Shown piece by piece: positions 8,320 to 18,046 of a stretch of 64,000 bases of DNA. The stretch comes from Bacteroidota bacterium. Its GTDB lineage: Bacteria > Bacteroidota > Bacteroidia > Bacteroidales > GCA-2748055. The stretch lies in contig JAHEEC010000001.1 of assembly GCA_024640885.1 (NCBI GenBank), forward strand, positions 44,876 to 108,875. The letters run 5' to 3'. Numbering within the stretch: the stretch's first letter is position 1; the number at the start of each line of letters is the position of its first letter. The notes under the pieces were generated by a model. That model ran no database searches. It was given only the letters and a program-made list of their open reading frames with translations, and had not been told where the DNA came from. The position numbers and the translations under genes are program-made.

Positions 8320-10092
8320 TCAATCCTCTGAAAAATGCCGGAGCATTTCCCGGTAGGAGGAGAAGACACGGGCGCGGGAGACAAATCCAAGGTACCTGCC
8401 ATTGCGCAGGACCGGAATGTTGTACCTCTGGCTTTCGGTGAATACCCTGGCAACCTCCTCCATCTGGTCGGTGCTTTCAATGGTCCATTCAGGGCTGATC
8501 ATCAGGTCACTGATCCTGGTGGTATCATACATCTCCTGGTTGAACATGATGTGCCTGATGTCATCAAGTTTTACGATCCCCAGCAGGTTCTGCTTTTCAT
8601 CGACCACGGGGTAAATGTTCCTGCTTGAATTGGTGATCACCTTGATCAGGTCACGGAGGGTGGAATCGGCCCTGACGGTCCTGAAATTGGTCTCGATCAG
8701 GTCTGTGACCTTCATCATTAACAGGATGTTCCTGTCCTTGTGATGGGTCATCAATTCTCCGCGTTGTGCCAGCTGGACTGTGTATACAGAGTTCTTCACG
8801 AAGTACCTGGCCGTTCCAAAGGAGATGGTGGAAGCCAGCATCAGGGGAAAAAAGAGTTCATACCCTCCCGTTATCTCCGCGATCAGGAAGATGGCCGTCA
8901 GGGGGGCATGGATCACCCCTGCGATCATGCCCGCCATCCCCACCAGTACCATGTTGCTCACCGAAACGTCAAATCCGAACTGGTTCAGTGATACGCCAAA
9001 CAGGAGCCCCATGTTGGCACCCATGAAAAGTGCAGGGGCAAAGATCCCCCCGATGCCTCCTGCGGCAAAGGTAAGTGTGGCTGCCACCACTTTGATCCCG
9101 ATCAGCACGAGGATATAGATGAACAGGAGGGCAAAGGTCTGGTTCCATCCCTCAAAGAATGTATTGTCGAAAAGGTGGATGTACTCACCCCTCAGTCCCA
9201 GGTTCACCACCTCATATCCTTCCCCGTAGAGGGAAGGGAAAAGAAAAATGATCACACCCAGAAGGCTGCCGGCCACCAGGAGCCTCTTCCATGGATTCCG
9301 GAAGCGATCGAAAAATCCTGAAATAAAGATGTAGCTTCTGGTGAAATAGACCGACAGCAATCCAACCAGCACCCCCAGGATCAGGTAAAAATGGATCTGC
9401 CCCATCTGGAAACTTTCCGAAACCTGGAAAGGATAAAGCACATTCTGACCCAGGAACAGGTATGAGGTCATTGCCCCTGTGGCGGAGGCAATCAGCAGCG
9501 GGATGACAGCCCACATGGTCAGGTCAAGCATAATCACCTCCAGGGCAAATACAATGCCTGCGATGGGTGCTTTAAAGATCGCCGACATGGCCCCTGCGCA
9601 GGCGCAAGAAATCAACAGTGTAATCTCTTTATAGCTGAGCTTAAGTAATTTGCCAAGGCTTGACCCAATGGCCCCTCCCGTGGCCACCGTGGGGCCTTCC
9701 AATCCCACAGACCCGCCGAAACCAACTGTCAGCGCGCTGGAGATAATGCTTGAATAGAGGTTGTGGGACTTGATAATTCCATTGGCTTTGGATATGGAGA
9801 AGAGCACGCCTGGAATACCGTGCCCGACCGGCTTCTTATTGATATATCTGATAAATACAACCGCCAGTGCGATCCCCACGATGGGCAGGATGAAGATATA
9901 GAACCTGCTGTAATCGCCGTTAAAACCATTTTCCAGTGCCGCACGTATAAAGTGCACCAGGTTTTTAATGATCACCGCTGCAAGACCCACACCCAGGCCC
10001 ACCATGGCAGCCAGGAAGTAGAGGAACCTGTGGCCTGTTAAATACCTGTTTTTTAGACTATTAAACCAATTAATTACGCGATTTTCTGACAT
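8320..10092 (-). CDS. CLC-family chloride channel/antiporter with C-terminal CBS pair
   Basis: The 590-residue protein has the CLC fold: about ten or more hydrophobic segments with the selectivity-filter motifs GHGIP (usually GSGIP), GLEGPT (with the external gating glutamate) and GIFAPALFMGA. Residues ~455-580 form two CBS domains that usually bind adenine nucleotides and regulate the pore. The Ser-to-His change in the first filter motif is also seen in other bacterial CLCs, so anion preference cannot be stated. It lies directly upstream of aprB on the same strand (about 120 nt between coding regions). Each gene appears to have its own promoter, so a functional link to APS metabolism is only a possibility. 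Confidence 0.88.
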   Translation of the reverse strand: MSENRVINWFNSLKNRYLTGHRFLYFLAAMVGLGVGLAAVIIKNLVHFIRAALENGFNGDYSRFYIFILPIVGIALAVVFIRYINKKPVGHGIPGVLFSISKANGIIKSHNLYSSIISSALTVGFGGSVGLEGPTVATGGAIGSSLGKLLKLSYKEITLLISCACAGAMSAIFKAPIAGIVFALEVIMLDLTMWAVIPLLIASATGAMTSYLFLGQNVLYPFQVSESFQMGQIHFYLILGVLVGLLSVYFTRSYIFISGFFDRFRNPWKRLLVAGSLLGVIIFLFPSLYGEGYEVVNLGLRGEYIHLFDNTFFEGWNQTFALLFIYILVLIGIKVVAATLTFAAGGIGGIFAPALFMGANMGLLFGVSLNQFGFDVSVSNMVLVGMAGMIAGVIHAPLTAIFLIAEITGGYELFFPLMLASTISFGTARYFVKNSVYTVQLAQRGELMTHHKDRNILLMMKVTDLIETNFRTVRADSTLRDLIKVITNSSRNIYPVVDEKQNLLGIVKLDDIRHIMFNQEMYDTTRISDLMISPEWTIESTDQMEEVARVFTESQRYNIPVLRNGRYLGFVSRARVFSSYREMLRHFSED

Positions 10093-10099
10093 GGCATGA

Positions 10100-10131
10100 C
10101 AAAATTAGCATTTTAGGGAGCAGAACAACAA
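10100..10131 (-). promoter_or_regulatory. Putative promoter of the CLC gene
   Basis: The minus strand carries TTGTTG (-33 like, 10126-10131) followed after 18 nt by TAATTTTG (10100-10107), an exact TAnnTTTG match just upstream of the CLC ATG. The spacing agrees with the Bacteroidota promoter consensus. Confidence 0.5.
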
Positions 10132-10154
10132 GGAATGCTGAAAATAGAATATGT

Positions 10155-10162
10155 TATCTTTG
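10155..10162 (+). promoter_or_regulatory. Putative -7 element of the T9SS protein gene
   Basis: TATCTTTG matches TAnnTTTG about 50 nt upstream of the coding start. It forms a divergent pair with the CLC promoter in a 118-bp intergenic region. No clear -33 TTG is present. Confidence 0.4.
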
Positions 10163-10210
10163 TCTGGGAATTGGCGGAAATAATACCAGGGGCACAACGT
10201 TTTATAGGAT

Positions 10211-11728
10211 ATGACTGGGAGACAAAAATATAGGGGGATGATCCGGACATTGATTGCATTGGTGCTCCTGTATACATCTTCCCAACTTCTCTTTTCCCAG
10301 GGAACCTTACCGGATATCCCTGATATCATAAGGGTAACGGTGGACCATGGTGACGGTGGTGTACTGATCCAGTGGGAACCCAGCGCTGATTCTGACATTG
10401 AGTTCTATACCATTTACAAACAAAGGGACCAGGTTTTTGAGATTGTGGCCACCATTTCCGCCGATAGCGTTAAATTTAAGCACCTGGGAGGTGGCGGCAG
10501 GAATCTTTCATATGCGGTCACAGCTGTTGATTCCTCGGGTAACGAAAGCCTGTTTGCCGATAATGTGCACAGGGCGGTTTCTGCCACTGTTGAATTTGAT
10601 CCCTGCGTTCCCACCAACACCCTCACCTGGAATGGTTATACTGGATGGGAGAATCACATCGCGGGCTACAGGATCTACGGGGGAATTCAGGGATCCACGC
10701 TTCCATTGCTTGGCTTCGTCTCCTCTTCCACGCAGCACTTCTCCCACACCGGGATCACTGTGGGGATGCTTTATGATTATTATATCGAAACGGTCCACAT
10801 CAGCGGTCTTGTTTCCCTTTCAGCCATCGAAACCATTTCTTCCCTTTACCCTGAAGCACCCCGGTTCCTCTCTGTGGATTGGGTCTCTGTGACCGGCCCC
10901 GGCACCGTTGAACTTCAGTTTAGTGTGGATGTGGAGAGCGCGGTCAATGATTTCAGGGTAATGAAAAGAAGCGGGCCAGACACCCCGTTTATACAGGTGC
11001 AGGAGATCCTGGATGCCATCGGCTCCACCCAATTGATCGAGGATCACTTTCCCACCTCTGCGAACACTTTTGAATACCAGGTGCAGTCCATTTTTTCCCC
11101 TCCCTCCTGCAGCGCACCCATCGTGATCTCCACATCCAATTCGGGGACAAATATCTTACTTGAATATGAGTTTGACGACCACTCTGTGTTCCTGAACTGG
11201 ACCCCCTACAACCAATATGCCAACGGACTGTCGGGATATACCATACAGCGGAGGAGCGGGAACGGGGCGTTCCTTGATCTGCAAACAGTGGCGCCCGGCA
11301 CTACTTCCTGGACGGAGACTGTACAGTCCATAATCGATGGTTTTCAACCGGGGGAGGTGCAGTACCGTGTAATTGCGAAGGGAAACCAGGGTGGAACAGG
11401 CAATCCGGGCCAAAGTGTTTCAAACATTGTATCTGTGGGGGTGGAAACCACCCTGAAATTACCCAGTGCATTCACCCCGGGAAGCAATGACATGAACTTT
11501 GAGTTCAAACCGATCATTGATTTTGCACCCAAAGATTATCGCATGATGGTCCTGGACCGAAGTGGTCGAAAACTGTTTGAAACCAATGATCCCGGCCAGG
11601 GATGGGACGGGCGATCCGGAAACGGGCATTTCGTAAGTGAAGGGGTTTATATCTACTACATCCAGTTTACGGATTATACGGGGCGCTTCAAATCATTCAC
11701 CGGGAATTTAACGGTCTTGTATCCCTGA
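10211..11728 (+). CDS. Secreted multi-FnIII protein with gliding-type T9SS C-terminal domain
   Basis: The 505-residue exported protein has a hydrophobic signal peptide (IRTLIALVLLYTSSQLL, cleaved near SQG). Three or four fibronectin type III-like domains follow (residues ~30-400), recognisable from repeated WEP/W...Y.IY patterns. The last ~85 residues are a gliding motility-associated C-terminal domain (FTPGSNDMNFEFKP ... LDRSGRKLFET ... GWDGRSGNG ... GVYIYYI). Such domains direct substrates through type IX secretion to the cell surface. A second Met at 10238, preceded by AGGGGG, gives a tidier signal peptide and may be the true start. The ligand or partner of the FnIII region is unknown. Confidence 0.88.
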   Translation: MTGRQKYRGMIRTLIALVLLYTSSQLLFSQGTLPDIPDIIRVTVDHGDGGVLIQWEPSADSDIEFYTIYKQRDQVFEIVATISADSVKFKHLGGGGRNLSYAVTAVDSSGNESLFADNVHRAVSATVEFDPCVPTNTLTWNGYTGWENHIAGYRIYGGIQGSTLPLLGFVSSSTQHFSHTGITVGMLYDYYIETVHISGLVSLSAIETISSLYPEAPRFLSVDWVSVTGPGTVELQFSVDVESAVNDFRVMKRSGPDTPFIQVQEILDAIGSTQLIEDHFPTSANTFEYQVQSIFSPPSCSAPIVISTSNSGTNILLEYEFDDHSVFLNWTPYNQYANGLSGYTIQRRSGNGAFLDLQTVAPGTTSWTETVQSIIDGFQPGEVQYRVIAKGNQGGTGNPGQSVSNIVSVGVETTLKLPSAFTPGSNDMNFEFKPIIDFAPKDYRMMVLDRSGRKLFETNDPGQGWDGRSGNGHFVSEGVYIYYIQFTDYTGRFKSFTGNLTVLYP

Positions 11729-11773
11729 TTCAAAAAATTATCGTTACTCCCTGCGCCCTTTCCATAATATCAC

Positions 11774-11781
11774 TAATTTTG
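11774..11781 (+). promoter_or_regulatory. Putative -7 element of rel
   Basis: TAATTTTG is an exact TAnnTTTG match 30 nt upstream of the rel ATG. It overlaps the longest open frame, which argues against the TTG at 11779 as the start codon. Confidence 0.45.
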
Positions 11782-11811
11782 TGTATCCAGAATGGTACTG
11801 GGTTACAGCTT

Positions 11812-14031
11812 ATGGAGGAAAAAATAATCACCGAAGAAGTTAAAATCAACGAGCTGCTCGAACGACTGATCAGGAACTGTTCCTATTGCAAATCAGCCAA
11901 GGACGAGAAAATGATCAGGAAAGCCTTTAAGATGGCCGATGAGGCACATAAAGGCATGCGCAGAAAGTCGGGAGATCCATTCATAATCCATCCCCTGGAA
12001 GTGGCCCTGATCGTCAGTGAAGAGATCGGACTCGGAGTGACCAGCACCGTGTGTGCCATCCTGCATGATGTGGTGGAGGATACTGACCTGACCATCGAGG
12101 ATATTGAAAATGCCTTTGGGAAAAAAATCGCTTCCATTATCGATGGACTCACCAAGATCTCAGGTGTTTTTGACAAGGAATCCAACTCTCTCCAGGCAGA
12201 GAACTTCCGCAAAATGCTCCTCACCCTTTCCGATGACGTGAGGGTGATCTTTATTAAACTGGCCGACAGGCTCCACAACATGAGGACCCTTGATTCGCTG
12301 CCACGAAACAAACAGATGAAGATCGCCGGGGAGACCATATACCTTTATGCACCCCTGGCCCACCGCCTGGGATTGTATGCATTGAAATCGGAACTTGAGG
12401 ACCTCAGCCTGAAATACAGGTACCCTGAAGTATACAACGAGATCTCTGAGAAGATCAAGCTGACCGAGGAGCGGCGGCTTCACCTGATCAATCACTTTTC
12501 ATTGCCCATTATCGATGCCCTGGAGAAGAACTCTTTCAAGTTCAACATTACCGGCAGGCCCAAATCCATTTACTCCGTATGGCAGAAAATGCACCAGAAA
12601 AATGTGACCTTCGAGGAGATCTATGACCTGTTCGCCATCCGGATTGTGTTCCAACCCAAGCCTGGCCTCCCCGAGAAAACACAATGCTGGACCATTTACT
12701 CCATCATTACTGATATCTATGCACCAAAGCCCGAGCGGATCCGAGACTGGGTATCCACACCCAAAGCCAATGGGTATGAAGCCCTGCACACCACGGTAAT
12801 GGGACCCAACGGGAAATGGATGGAGGTTCAGATCCGTTCAAAGCGCATGGATGAAATCGCTGAACGCGGTTTTGCCGCCCACTGGAAGTACAAAGACAAG
12901 TCGGCCCCCGAATCGGAACTGGATAAGTGGATCAAACGGATCAGGGAGACCCTGGAGTCCCCTTCCGCTGACGCCATGGAATTCCTGGATGATTTCAAAC
13001 TGAACCTCTTCTCCTCGGAGATCATGGTATTCACCCCCAAAGGACACATCTTTACCCTTCCGGCCCAGTCCACTGCCCTGGATTTTGCTTATGACATCCA
13101 TACCGAGATCGGGAACAAGGCCATCGGAGCCAAAGTGAACCACCGCCTGGTTCCACTGAGTCATACACTCGCCAGCGGCGACCAGGTGGAGATTCTCACA
13201 TCGGATGTTCAAAAACCCACCGTGGAGTGGTACCATTTTGTAACCACGGTCAAGGCGAAAACCTCCATTAAAAACGCCCTGAAAGCCGAAACCAAGAACC
13301 GGACCGAGGTGGGCAAGACCATGCTTACGGAAAAGCTGAAGGAGCTGAACCTCACACCCAGCTCAAGGATCCTGAAGAAGCTTGTGCCTGCATACGAATC
13401 GACCCACAAGGATGAACTTTACTCAAAGATCGGAAGCGGGCTCATCAACCTGGACGAACTGAAGGAGGTCCTGAGCAAAAACACCAAGAACAAGTGGGTA
13501 AGGGTTTGGGACGTTTCACTGGGAAGAACACAGAAAAAAACAGGCCAGAAGGATGAATTTGACTCCAAAGGCACACTGATCCTCAGGGAGGCCATGGAGG
13601 ATGAGGAGAGCAACTATTACCTGGCCAAATGCTGCAATCCCATTCCCGGAGATGAAGTGGTGGCGGTCAGGCAGGAGAACGGTACCCTGCTGATCCACCG
13701 TACAGACTGCACCACGGCGGTGAAAATAATGTCAAGACAGGGGGACAAGCTGGTGGCTGCCAAATGGACCCAGCATAAGGTCCTTTCCTACCTGGCCCGG
13801 ATCCAGTTAAACGGGTGGGACCGGTTCGGGGTATACAACTCCATTACCAATACAATTACCAAAGAGTTGAACATCAGCATGCGGACCATCAACCTGCATG
13901 GACACGATGGGATCTTTGACGGGACCATCGACCTGTATGTGCACAATACCAATGACCTTAACAACCTTATTCTAAACCTTATGAAGCTTAAGGGTGTGGA
14001 ATCGGTGCACAGGGTTGAGGTGAAGGAGTAA
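11812..14031 (+). CDS. rel: Bifunctional (p)ppGpp synthetase/hydrolase, RelA/SpoT family
   Basis: The 739-residue stringent-response enzyme makes and degrades (p)ppGpp. The N-terminal HD hydrolase domain is complete (HPLEVA ... ILHDVVEDTDL, residues ~45-190). The synthetase domain follows (KSIYSVWQKM, STPKANGYEALHTTV, GFAAHWKYK, residues ~230-350), then a TGS domain (FTPKGHIFTLP, ~400) and a C-terminal ACT domain. A conserved KCCNPIPGD segment precedes the ACT domain. Because both catalytic halves keep their motifs, it should be bifunctional, as expected when a genome has one long Rel. The open frame extends upstream to a TTG, but the ATG at 11812 is preferred because a promoter element overlaps the earlier region. 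Confidence 0.93.
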   Translation: MEEKIITEEVKINELLERLIRNCSYCKSAKDEKMIRKAFKMADEAHKGMRRKSGDPFIIHPLEVALIVSEEIGLGVTSTVCAILHDVVEDTDLTIEDIENAFGKKIASIIDGLTKISGVFDKESNSLQAENFRKMLLTLSDDVRVIFIKLADRLHNMRTLDSLPRNKQMKIAGETIYLYAPLAHRLGLYALKSELEDLSLKYRYPEVYNEISEKIKLTEERRLHLINHFSLPIIDALEKNSFKFNITGRPKSIYSVWQKMHQKNVTFEEIYDLFAIRIVFQPKPGLPEKTQCWTIYSIITDIYAPKPERIRDWVSTPKANGYEALHTTVMGPNGKWMEVQIRSKRMDEIAERGFAAHWKYKDKSAPESELDKWIKRIRETLESPSADAMEFLDDFKLNLFSSEIMVFTPKGHIFTLPAQSTALDFAYDIHTEIGNKAIGAKVNHRLVPLSHTLASGDQVEILTSDVQKPTVEWYHFVTTVKAKTSIKNALKAETKNRTEVGKTMLTEKLKELNLTPSSRILKKLVPAYESTHKDELYSKIGSGLINLDELKEVLSKNTKNKWVRVWDVSLGRTQKKTGQKDEFDSKGTLILREAMEDEESNYYLAKCCNPIPGDEVVAVRQENGTLLIHRTDCTTAVKIMSRQGDKLVAAKWTQHKVLSYLARIQLNGWDRFGVYNSITNTITKELNISMRTINLHGHDGIFDGTIDLYVHNTNDLNNLILNLMKLKGVESVHRVEVKE

Positions 14032-14100
14032 ATTTCCATCTTTATCTGTTCTAAATTAAAATTATTGCTATCTTAGCATGGCAATTTTTACCTGACCATT

Positions 14101-14556
14101 ATGGTGCATGAGGAGACGAAAGATACTGTGAAACAGATATTCACAGAATACCTTGAAAAGAGAGGACACCGTAAAACTCCTGAACGCTACGCAATTCTGG
14201 ATGAGATCTATTCAAGAGATGGCCACTTCGATATAGAATCCCTCTATATCTTCATGAAGAATAAGAACTACAGGGTCAGCCGTGCTACCCTGTACAATAC
14301 CATTGAATTGCTGCTGGACTGCAGCCTGGTGGTAAAGCATCAGTTTGGAAAGAATATTGCCCAGTTCGAAAAGGCATACCATTGCATGCAACACGATCAC
14401 CTGATTGATTTGAACACTGGGAATGTGATTGAATTCTGTGATCCAAGGATCGAGGAGATCATCAAAACCGCCTGTGAACTGAACAACTTCTCACCCAGTC
14501 ATCACTCTCTCTATATCTATGGACGGAGCAAGAATGAGTCCGATGGTGAAAAATAG
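14101..14556 (+). CDS. fur: Fur-family transcriptional regulator
   Basis: The 151-residue protein has the Fur winged-helix domain (RKTPERYAILDEIY, then VSRATLYNTIELL as the recognition helix) and the C-terminal metal-binding region (AYHCMQHDHLID and SHHSLYIYG histidine ligands). It lacks the paired CxxC structural zinc motif of many Fur proteins, so zinc site 1 may be absent or altered. It lies between rel and purA, a fur-purA order common in Bacteroidota, and is followed by an intrinsic terminator. Whether it senses iron, zinc or peroxide cannot be decided here. Confidence 0.88.
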   Translation: MVHEETKDTVKQIFTEYLEKRGHRKTPERYAILDEIYSRDGHFDIESLYIFMKNKNYRVSRATLYNTIELLLDCSLVVKHQFGKNIAQFEKAYHCMQHDHLIDLNTGNVIEFCDPRIEEIIKTACELNNFSPSHHSLYIYGRSKNESDGEK

Positions 14557-14574
14557 TTCAAATCTTTGATCCAC

Positions 14575-14601
14575 AATCCCTCCCCACAGAGGGATTTTTT
14601 C
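14575..14601 (+). terminator. Rho-independent terminator after fur
   Basis: An 8-bp perfect stem (AATCCCTC paired with GAGGGATT) encloses a six-base loop and runs straight into TTTTTTC. It lies 19 nt after the fur stop codon and separates fur from purA transcription. Confidence 0.8.
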
Positions 14602-14672
14602 TTATTTTTACCCAACCTTAAATGCCGGAACACCGGCTTATTTTGTGCCAAAATCTCACAATTTAGAATTAC

Positions 14673-15929
14673 ATGAAAGTTGATGTTCTTTTAGGCCTCC
14701 AGTGGGGAGATGAAGGTAAGGGAAAAGTGGTTGATGTACTGACCCCCCGCTATGATATCATCACCCGCTTCCAGGGAGGGCCCAATGCGGGCCATACCCT
14801 CGAGTTTAACAATCACAAACACATCCTCCACAATATTCCATCTGGTATTTTCCGCGAAGATAAACTGAACATGATCACCAATGGAGTGGTACTGGATCCC
14901 ATTGTTTTTAAGCGTGAGATTGATTCTCTGGAGGCTATGGGAATTGATCTGACGAAAAATCTCTGGATATCAAGGAGGGCTCACCTCATCCTGCCCACCC
15001 ACCGGATCCTGGACGCTGCTTCGGAAGCTGCCAAGGGAAAATCCAAGATCGGTTCCACACTGAAGGGAATAGGTCCGACCTACATGGACAAGACAGGCCG
15101 GAACGGACTCCGGGTCGGGGATCTGGATCTCGATTTTGAATCAAAATACAAGGCCCTGAAGGCCAAACACCAGGTGCTCCTCAAAATTTATGATTATGAG
15201 TACAACATGGATGAAGAGGAGAAATTTTTTGAAGGCATTGAGGTGATCAGGAAATTCAAGCGCGTCGATACAGAGTATGAGCTGAACAGATTTATGGAAC
15301 AGGGGAAATCGATCCTGGCCGAGGGTGCCCAGGGCACCCTGCTGGATATTGACTTCGGCTCCTACCCTTTCGTCACCTCCTCCAACACCATCTGTGCGGG
15401 TGCATGCACCGGCATGGGAATTGCACCCACATCCATCGGAGAGGTCTATGGTATTTTCAAAGCCTATTGCACACGCGTGGGAAGCGGCCCGTTCCCCTCC
15501 GAACTCCTGGACGATGAGGGAGAGCGTCTGAGGGATATCGGCAAGGAGTTCGGCTCCACCACAGGGAGGCCGCGCAGGTGTGGATGGCTGGACCTCATTG
15601 CATTGAAATACAGCCTTATGCTCAACGGGGTGACCCAGCTTATCATGACAAAGACAGATGTGCTGGATACCTTTGAGACCATAAAGGTAGCCACCGCATA
15701 TTCCATCGACGGGGTCCTCACGGACCAGCTTCCATATAATCTGAGTGCAGATGTAAAGCCGGTCTATACAGAGATGCAGGGCTGGAAAACCGACCTGACA
15801 GGAGTGCGTTCAAAAGAACAATTCCCCAGGGAGCTGAGCGAATACATCCGTTTCCTTGAAAAAGAGCTCAAGGTACCCATCAAGTTCATCTCCGTAGGCC
15901 CTGACAGGGAACAGATTATTACACTATAA
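14673..15929 (+). CDS. purA: Adenylosuccinate synthetase
   Basis: The 418-residue enzyme catalyses GTP-dependent condensation of IMP with aspartate, the first committed step to AMP. The N-terminal WGDEGKGK motif (phosphate-binding loop), GGPNAGHT, GSTLKGIGPTYMDK, the late STTGRPRRCGW and TKTDVLD segments are all intact, and the length is normal. A hairpin (GCCGG-AACA-CCGGC, 14624-14637) followed by TTATTTTG lies just upstream and may overlap its promoter. A second perfect inverted repeat overlaps the stop codon. Confidence 0.96.
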   Translation: MKVDVLLGLQWGDEGKGKVVDVLTPRYDIITRFQGGPNAGHTLEFNNHKHILHNIPSGIFREDKLNMITNGVVLDPIVFKREIDSLEAMGIDLTKNLWISRRAHLILPTHRILDAASEAAKGKSKIGSTLKGIGPTYMDKTGRNGLRVGDLDLDFESKYKALKAKHQVLLKIYDYEYNMDEEEKFFEGIEVIRKFKRVDTEYELNRFMEQGKSILAEGAQGTLLDIDFGSYPFVTSSNTICAGACTGMGIAPTSIGEVYGIFKAYCTRVGSGPFPSELLDDEGERLRDIGKEFGSTTGRPRRCGWLDLIALKYSLMLNGVTQLIMTKTDVLDTFETIKVATAYSIDGVLTDQLPYNLSADVKPVYTEMQGWKTDLTGVRSKEQFPRELSEYIRFLEKELKVPIKFISVGPDREQIITL

Positions 15930-15945
15930 CCGGGAGCCTCCCGGT
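15929..15945 (+). other. Perfect inverted repeat at the purA 3' end
   Basis: ACCGGGA-GCC-TCCCGGT forms a GC-rich 7-bp stem with a 3-nt loop immediately after the purA stop. No T-tract follows, so it may protect the mRNA 3' end or act with Rho rather than as an intrinsic terminator. Confidence 0.5.
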
Positions 15946-16088
15946 ATGCGGCTCCACCTGGAATCACGAACAATGTGATCATTTCCGTTCTGGGAGATGA
16001 AATGGCACTTTGTCCCCATGTGATTATTTCATATCTTGACTTTCCGTAGTGTCACCTTTATGCACATTCACAATTTCAATTTGCTGCC

Positions 16089-17999
16089 ATGAAAACCTTG
16101 ATCCAATTTTTTGAAGAAAATGTGGAGAAGTTCTTCAACAATCCCTACATGTGGGAAAAAAGGGACGGAGCCTTTCAGCCCACCACCTATGGAGAGATGA
16201 AAGAGCTTGTGTACCAGTTTGCTGCAGGTTTGATGACCCTGGGTGTAAAGAAGGGGGACCGGATCTCACTGCTGGCAGAGGGAAGAACCAGTTGGGTGGT
16301 TGCCGAAATGGGAATGTTTTACCTGGGCGCCATTGATGTACCCCTTTCCATACAATTGAACGAGCCCGCCGATCTCACATTCAGGATGAAACATTCGGGC
16401 AGCCGCATGGTCGTGGTATCCTCAAGCCAGCTCACAAAGATCAATGCCATAAAAGATAAACTTCCCGACCTGGAAAAGATCATCCTGCTGGACCCAATGG
16501 ATAGATATGAACCCATGGAGGTATATATGGGCGATCTTATGAAGGAGGGAAAGAAGCTGCTGGAACAGGATTTTAATTCATTCAGGAAAGTCTATGAATC
16601 AGTCGACCCGGATGATATTGCCAACATATGCTATACATCCGGAACCACCGCGGATCCAAAAGGCATCATGCTCAGCCAGCGGAACTACACGGCCAATACG
16701 GAACAGGCGCTGACTTTGATCACCATACCCCAGGATTTCAAGATGTTCCTTTTCCTTCCCTGGGACCACAGTTTTGCCCATACCTCGGGTATTTTTTCCA
16801 TTATGGCCATGGGAGCCAGCCTGGCATCCCTTGAAATGGGCAAGACCTCATTTGAAACCCGGAAGAATATCCCCAAAAACATCCAGGAGATCAAACCGGA
16901 GGTGATGTTCAGCGTACCCACCATTGCCAAGAATTTCAGGAACAACATTGAAAGCGGGGTAAGGGCAAAGGGGAAACTGACCTATGCACTGTTTAAGAAA
17001 GGACTCCGGATCGCATACAGGTATAACGGGAACGGCTGGGACCGTGGGAAAGGATTCAAGGCATTGCTGAAGCCCTTCTATAACCTCTTCGATGCGGTTA
17101 TATTCAGCAAGGTGAGAAATGCCCTGGGTGGGAACATGAGATTCTTCATCGGAGGAGGAGCGTTGCTGGATATTGAATTACAGCGGTTCTTTTACGCCAT
17201 CGGGATCCCCATATACCAGGGTTACGGGCTTACGGAAGCAAGCCCCATGATCAGCATCAACAGCCCGGAAAAACATAAGATGGGTGCCTCGGGCCTGATT
17301 CCCGAAAACCTGGAGGTGAGGATCTGTAACGATGAAGGAAGTGAGCTCCCTCTGGGGGAAAAGGGTGAAATCGTGATCAGGGGTGAGAACGTCATGAAGG
17401 GATACTGGAAAAACGAGGTGGCCACCGCAGAAACCATCAGGGAGGGATGGTTGTTCACAGGTGATATGGGATATATGGATGCTGACGGGTTCCTTTACGT
17501 ACTCGGAAGATACAAAAGCCTGCTCATCGCCGATGACGGTGAGAAATACAGTCCGGAAGGAATTGAGGAAGCATTTTCGGATCAGTCGGAATATATCGAT
17601 CAATGCCTGTTGCACAACAACCAGAATCCCTATACCGTGGCGCTGGTCCATCCCGATGCAGAAGCCCTGAAGCGCTATCTGAAGGGCCTGGGACTTTCCC
17701 CTGATTCCAGGGAAGGCATCGATGCATGCCTCACCCTGGTGGATAACGAGGTGAGGGAATACAGGGCAAATGGCAGGTTCGGAAATATGTTCCCCCAGCG
17801 CTGGATCCCTGCCAACCTGGGGATCCTGGCAGAAGGATTCTCTGTGGAGAATAAACTGATGAATCCCATGTTAAAGATCATGCGGCCCAAGGTAGAGGAG
17901 CGGTACAGTGAACTCTTTGATTTTCTCTATACGCCCGAATCTAAAAGTGTGATCAATTCCCGGAATGTGAATTCCATGAAAACGTTGCTTGGAAATTGA
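16089..17999 (+). CDS. AMP-forming long-chain acyl-CoA synthetase (FadD/FAA-like)
   Basis: The 636-residue member of the ANL adenylating superfamily has the P-loop YTSGTTADPKG, the GYGLTEASP motif (A5), GWLFTGDMGYMD (A7) and GRYKSLLIADDGEKYSPE near the hinge. It activates fatty acids as acyl-AMP and transfers them to CoA. The long form and KGYWKN pattern fit the bacterial long-chain group often annotated FAA1/FadD. It is not in an obvious operon: purA ends 159 nt upstream and a PLP enzyme begins 47 nt downstream. Chain-length preference is not deducible. Confidence 0.88.
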   Translation: MKTLIQFFEENVEKFFNNPYMWEKRDGAFQPTTYGEMKELVYQFAAGLMTLGVKKGDRISLLAEGRTSWVVAEMGMFYLGAIDVPLSIQLNEPADLTFRMKHSGSRMVVVSSSQLTKINAIKDKLPDLEKIILLDPMDRYEPMEVYMGDLMKEGKKLLEQDFNSFRKVYESVDPDDIANICYTSGTTADPKGIMLSQRNYTANTEQALTLITIPQDFKMFLFLPWDHSFAHTSGIFSIMAMGASLASLEMGKTSFETRKNIPKNIQEIKPEVMFSVPTIAKNFRNNIESGVRAKGKLTYALFKKGLRIAYRYNGNGWDRGKGFKALLKPFYNLFDAVIFSKVRNALGGNMRFFIGGGALLDIELQRFFYAIGIPIYQGYGLTEASPMISINSPEKHKMGASGLIPENLEVRICNDEGSELPLGEKGEIVIRGENVMKGYWKNEVATAETIREGWLFTGDMGYMDADGFLYVLGRYKSLLIADDGEKYSPEGIEEAFSDQSEYIDQCLLHNNQNPYTVALVHPDAEALKRYLKGLGLSPDSREGIDACLTLVDNEVREYRANGRFGNMFPQRWIPANLGILAEGFSVENKLMNPMLKIMRPKVEERYSELFDFLYTPESKSVINSRNVNSMKTLLGN

Positions 18000-18046
18000 T
18001 CCGGGAAAGATTAAAATGATCCTGAATATTTTTAAACCCAGAAATC

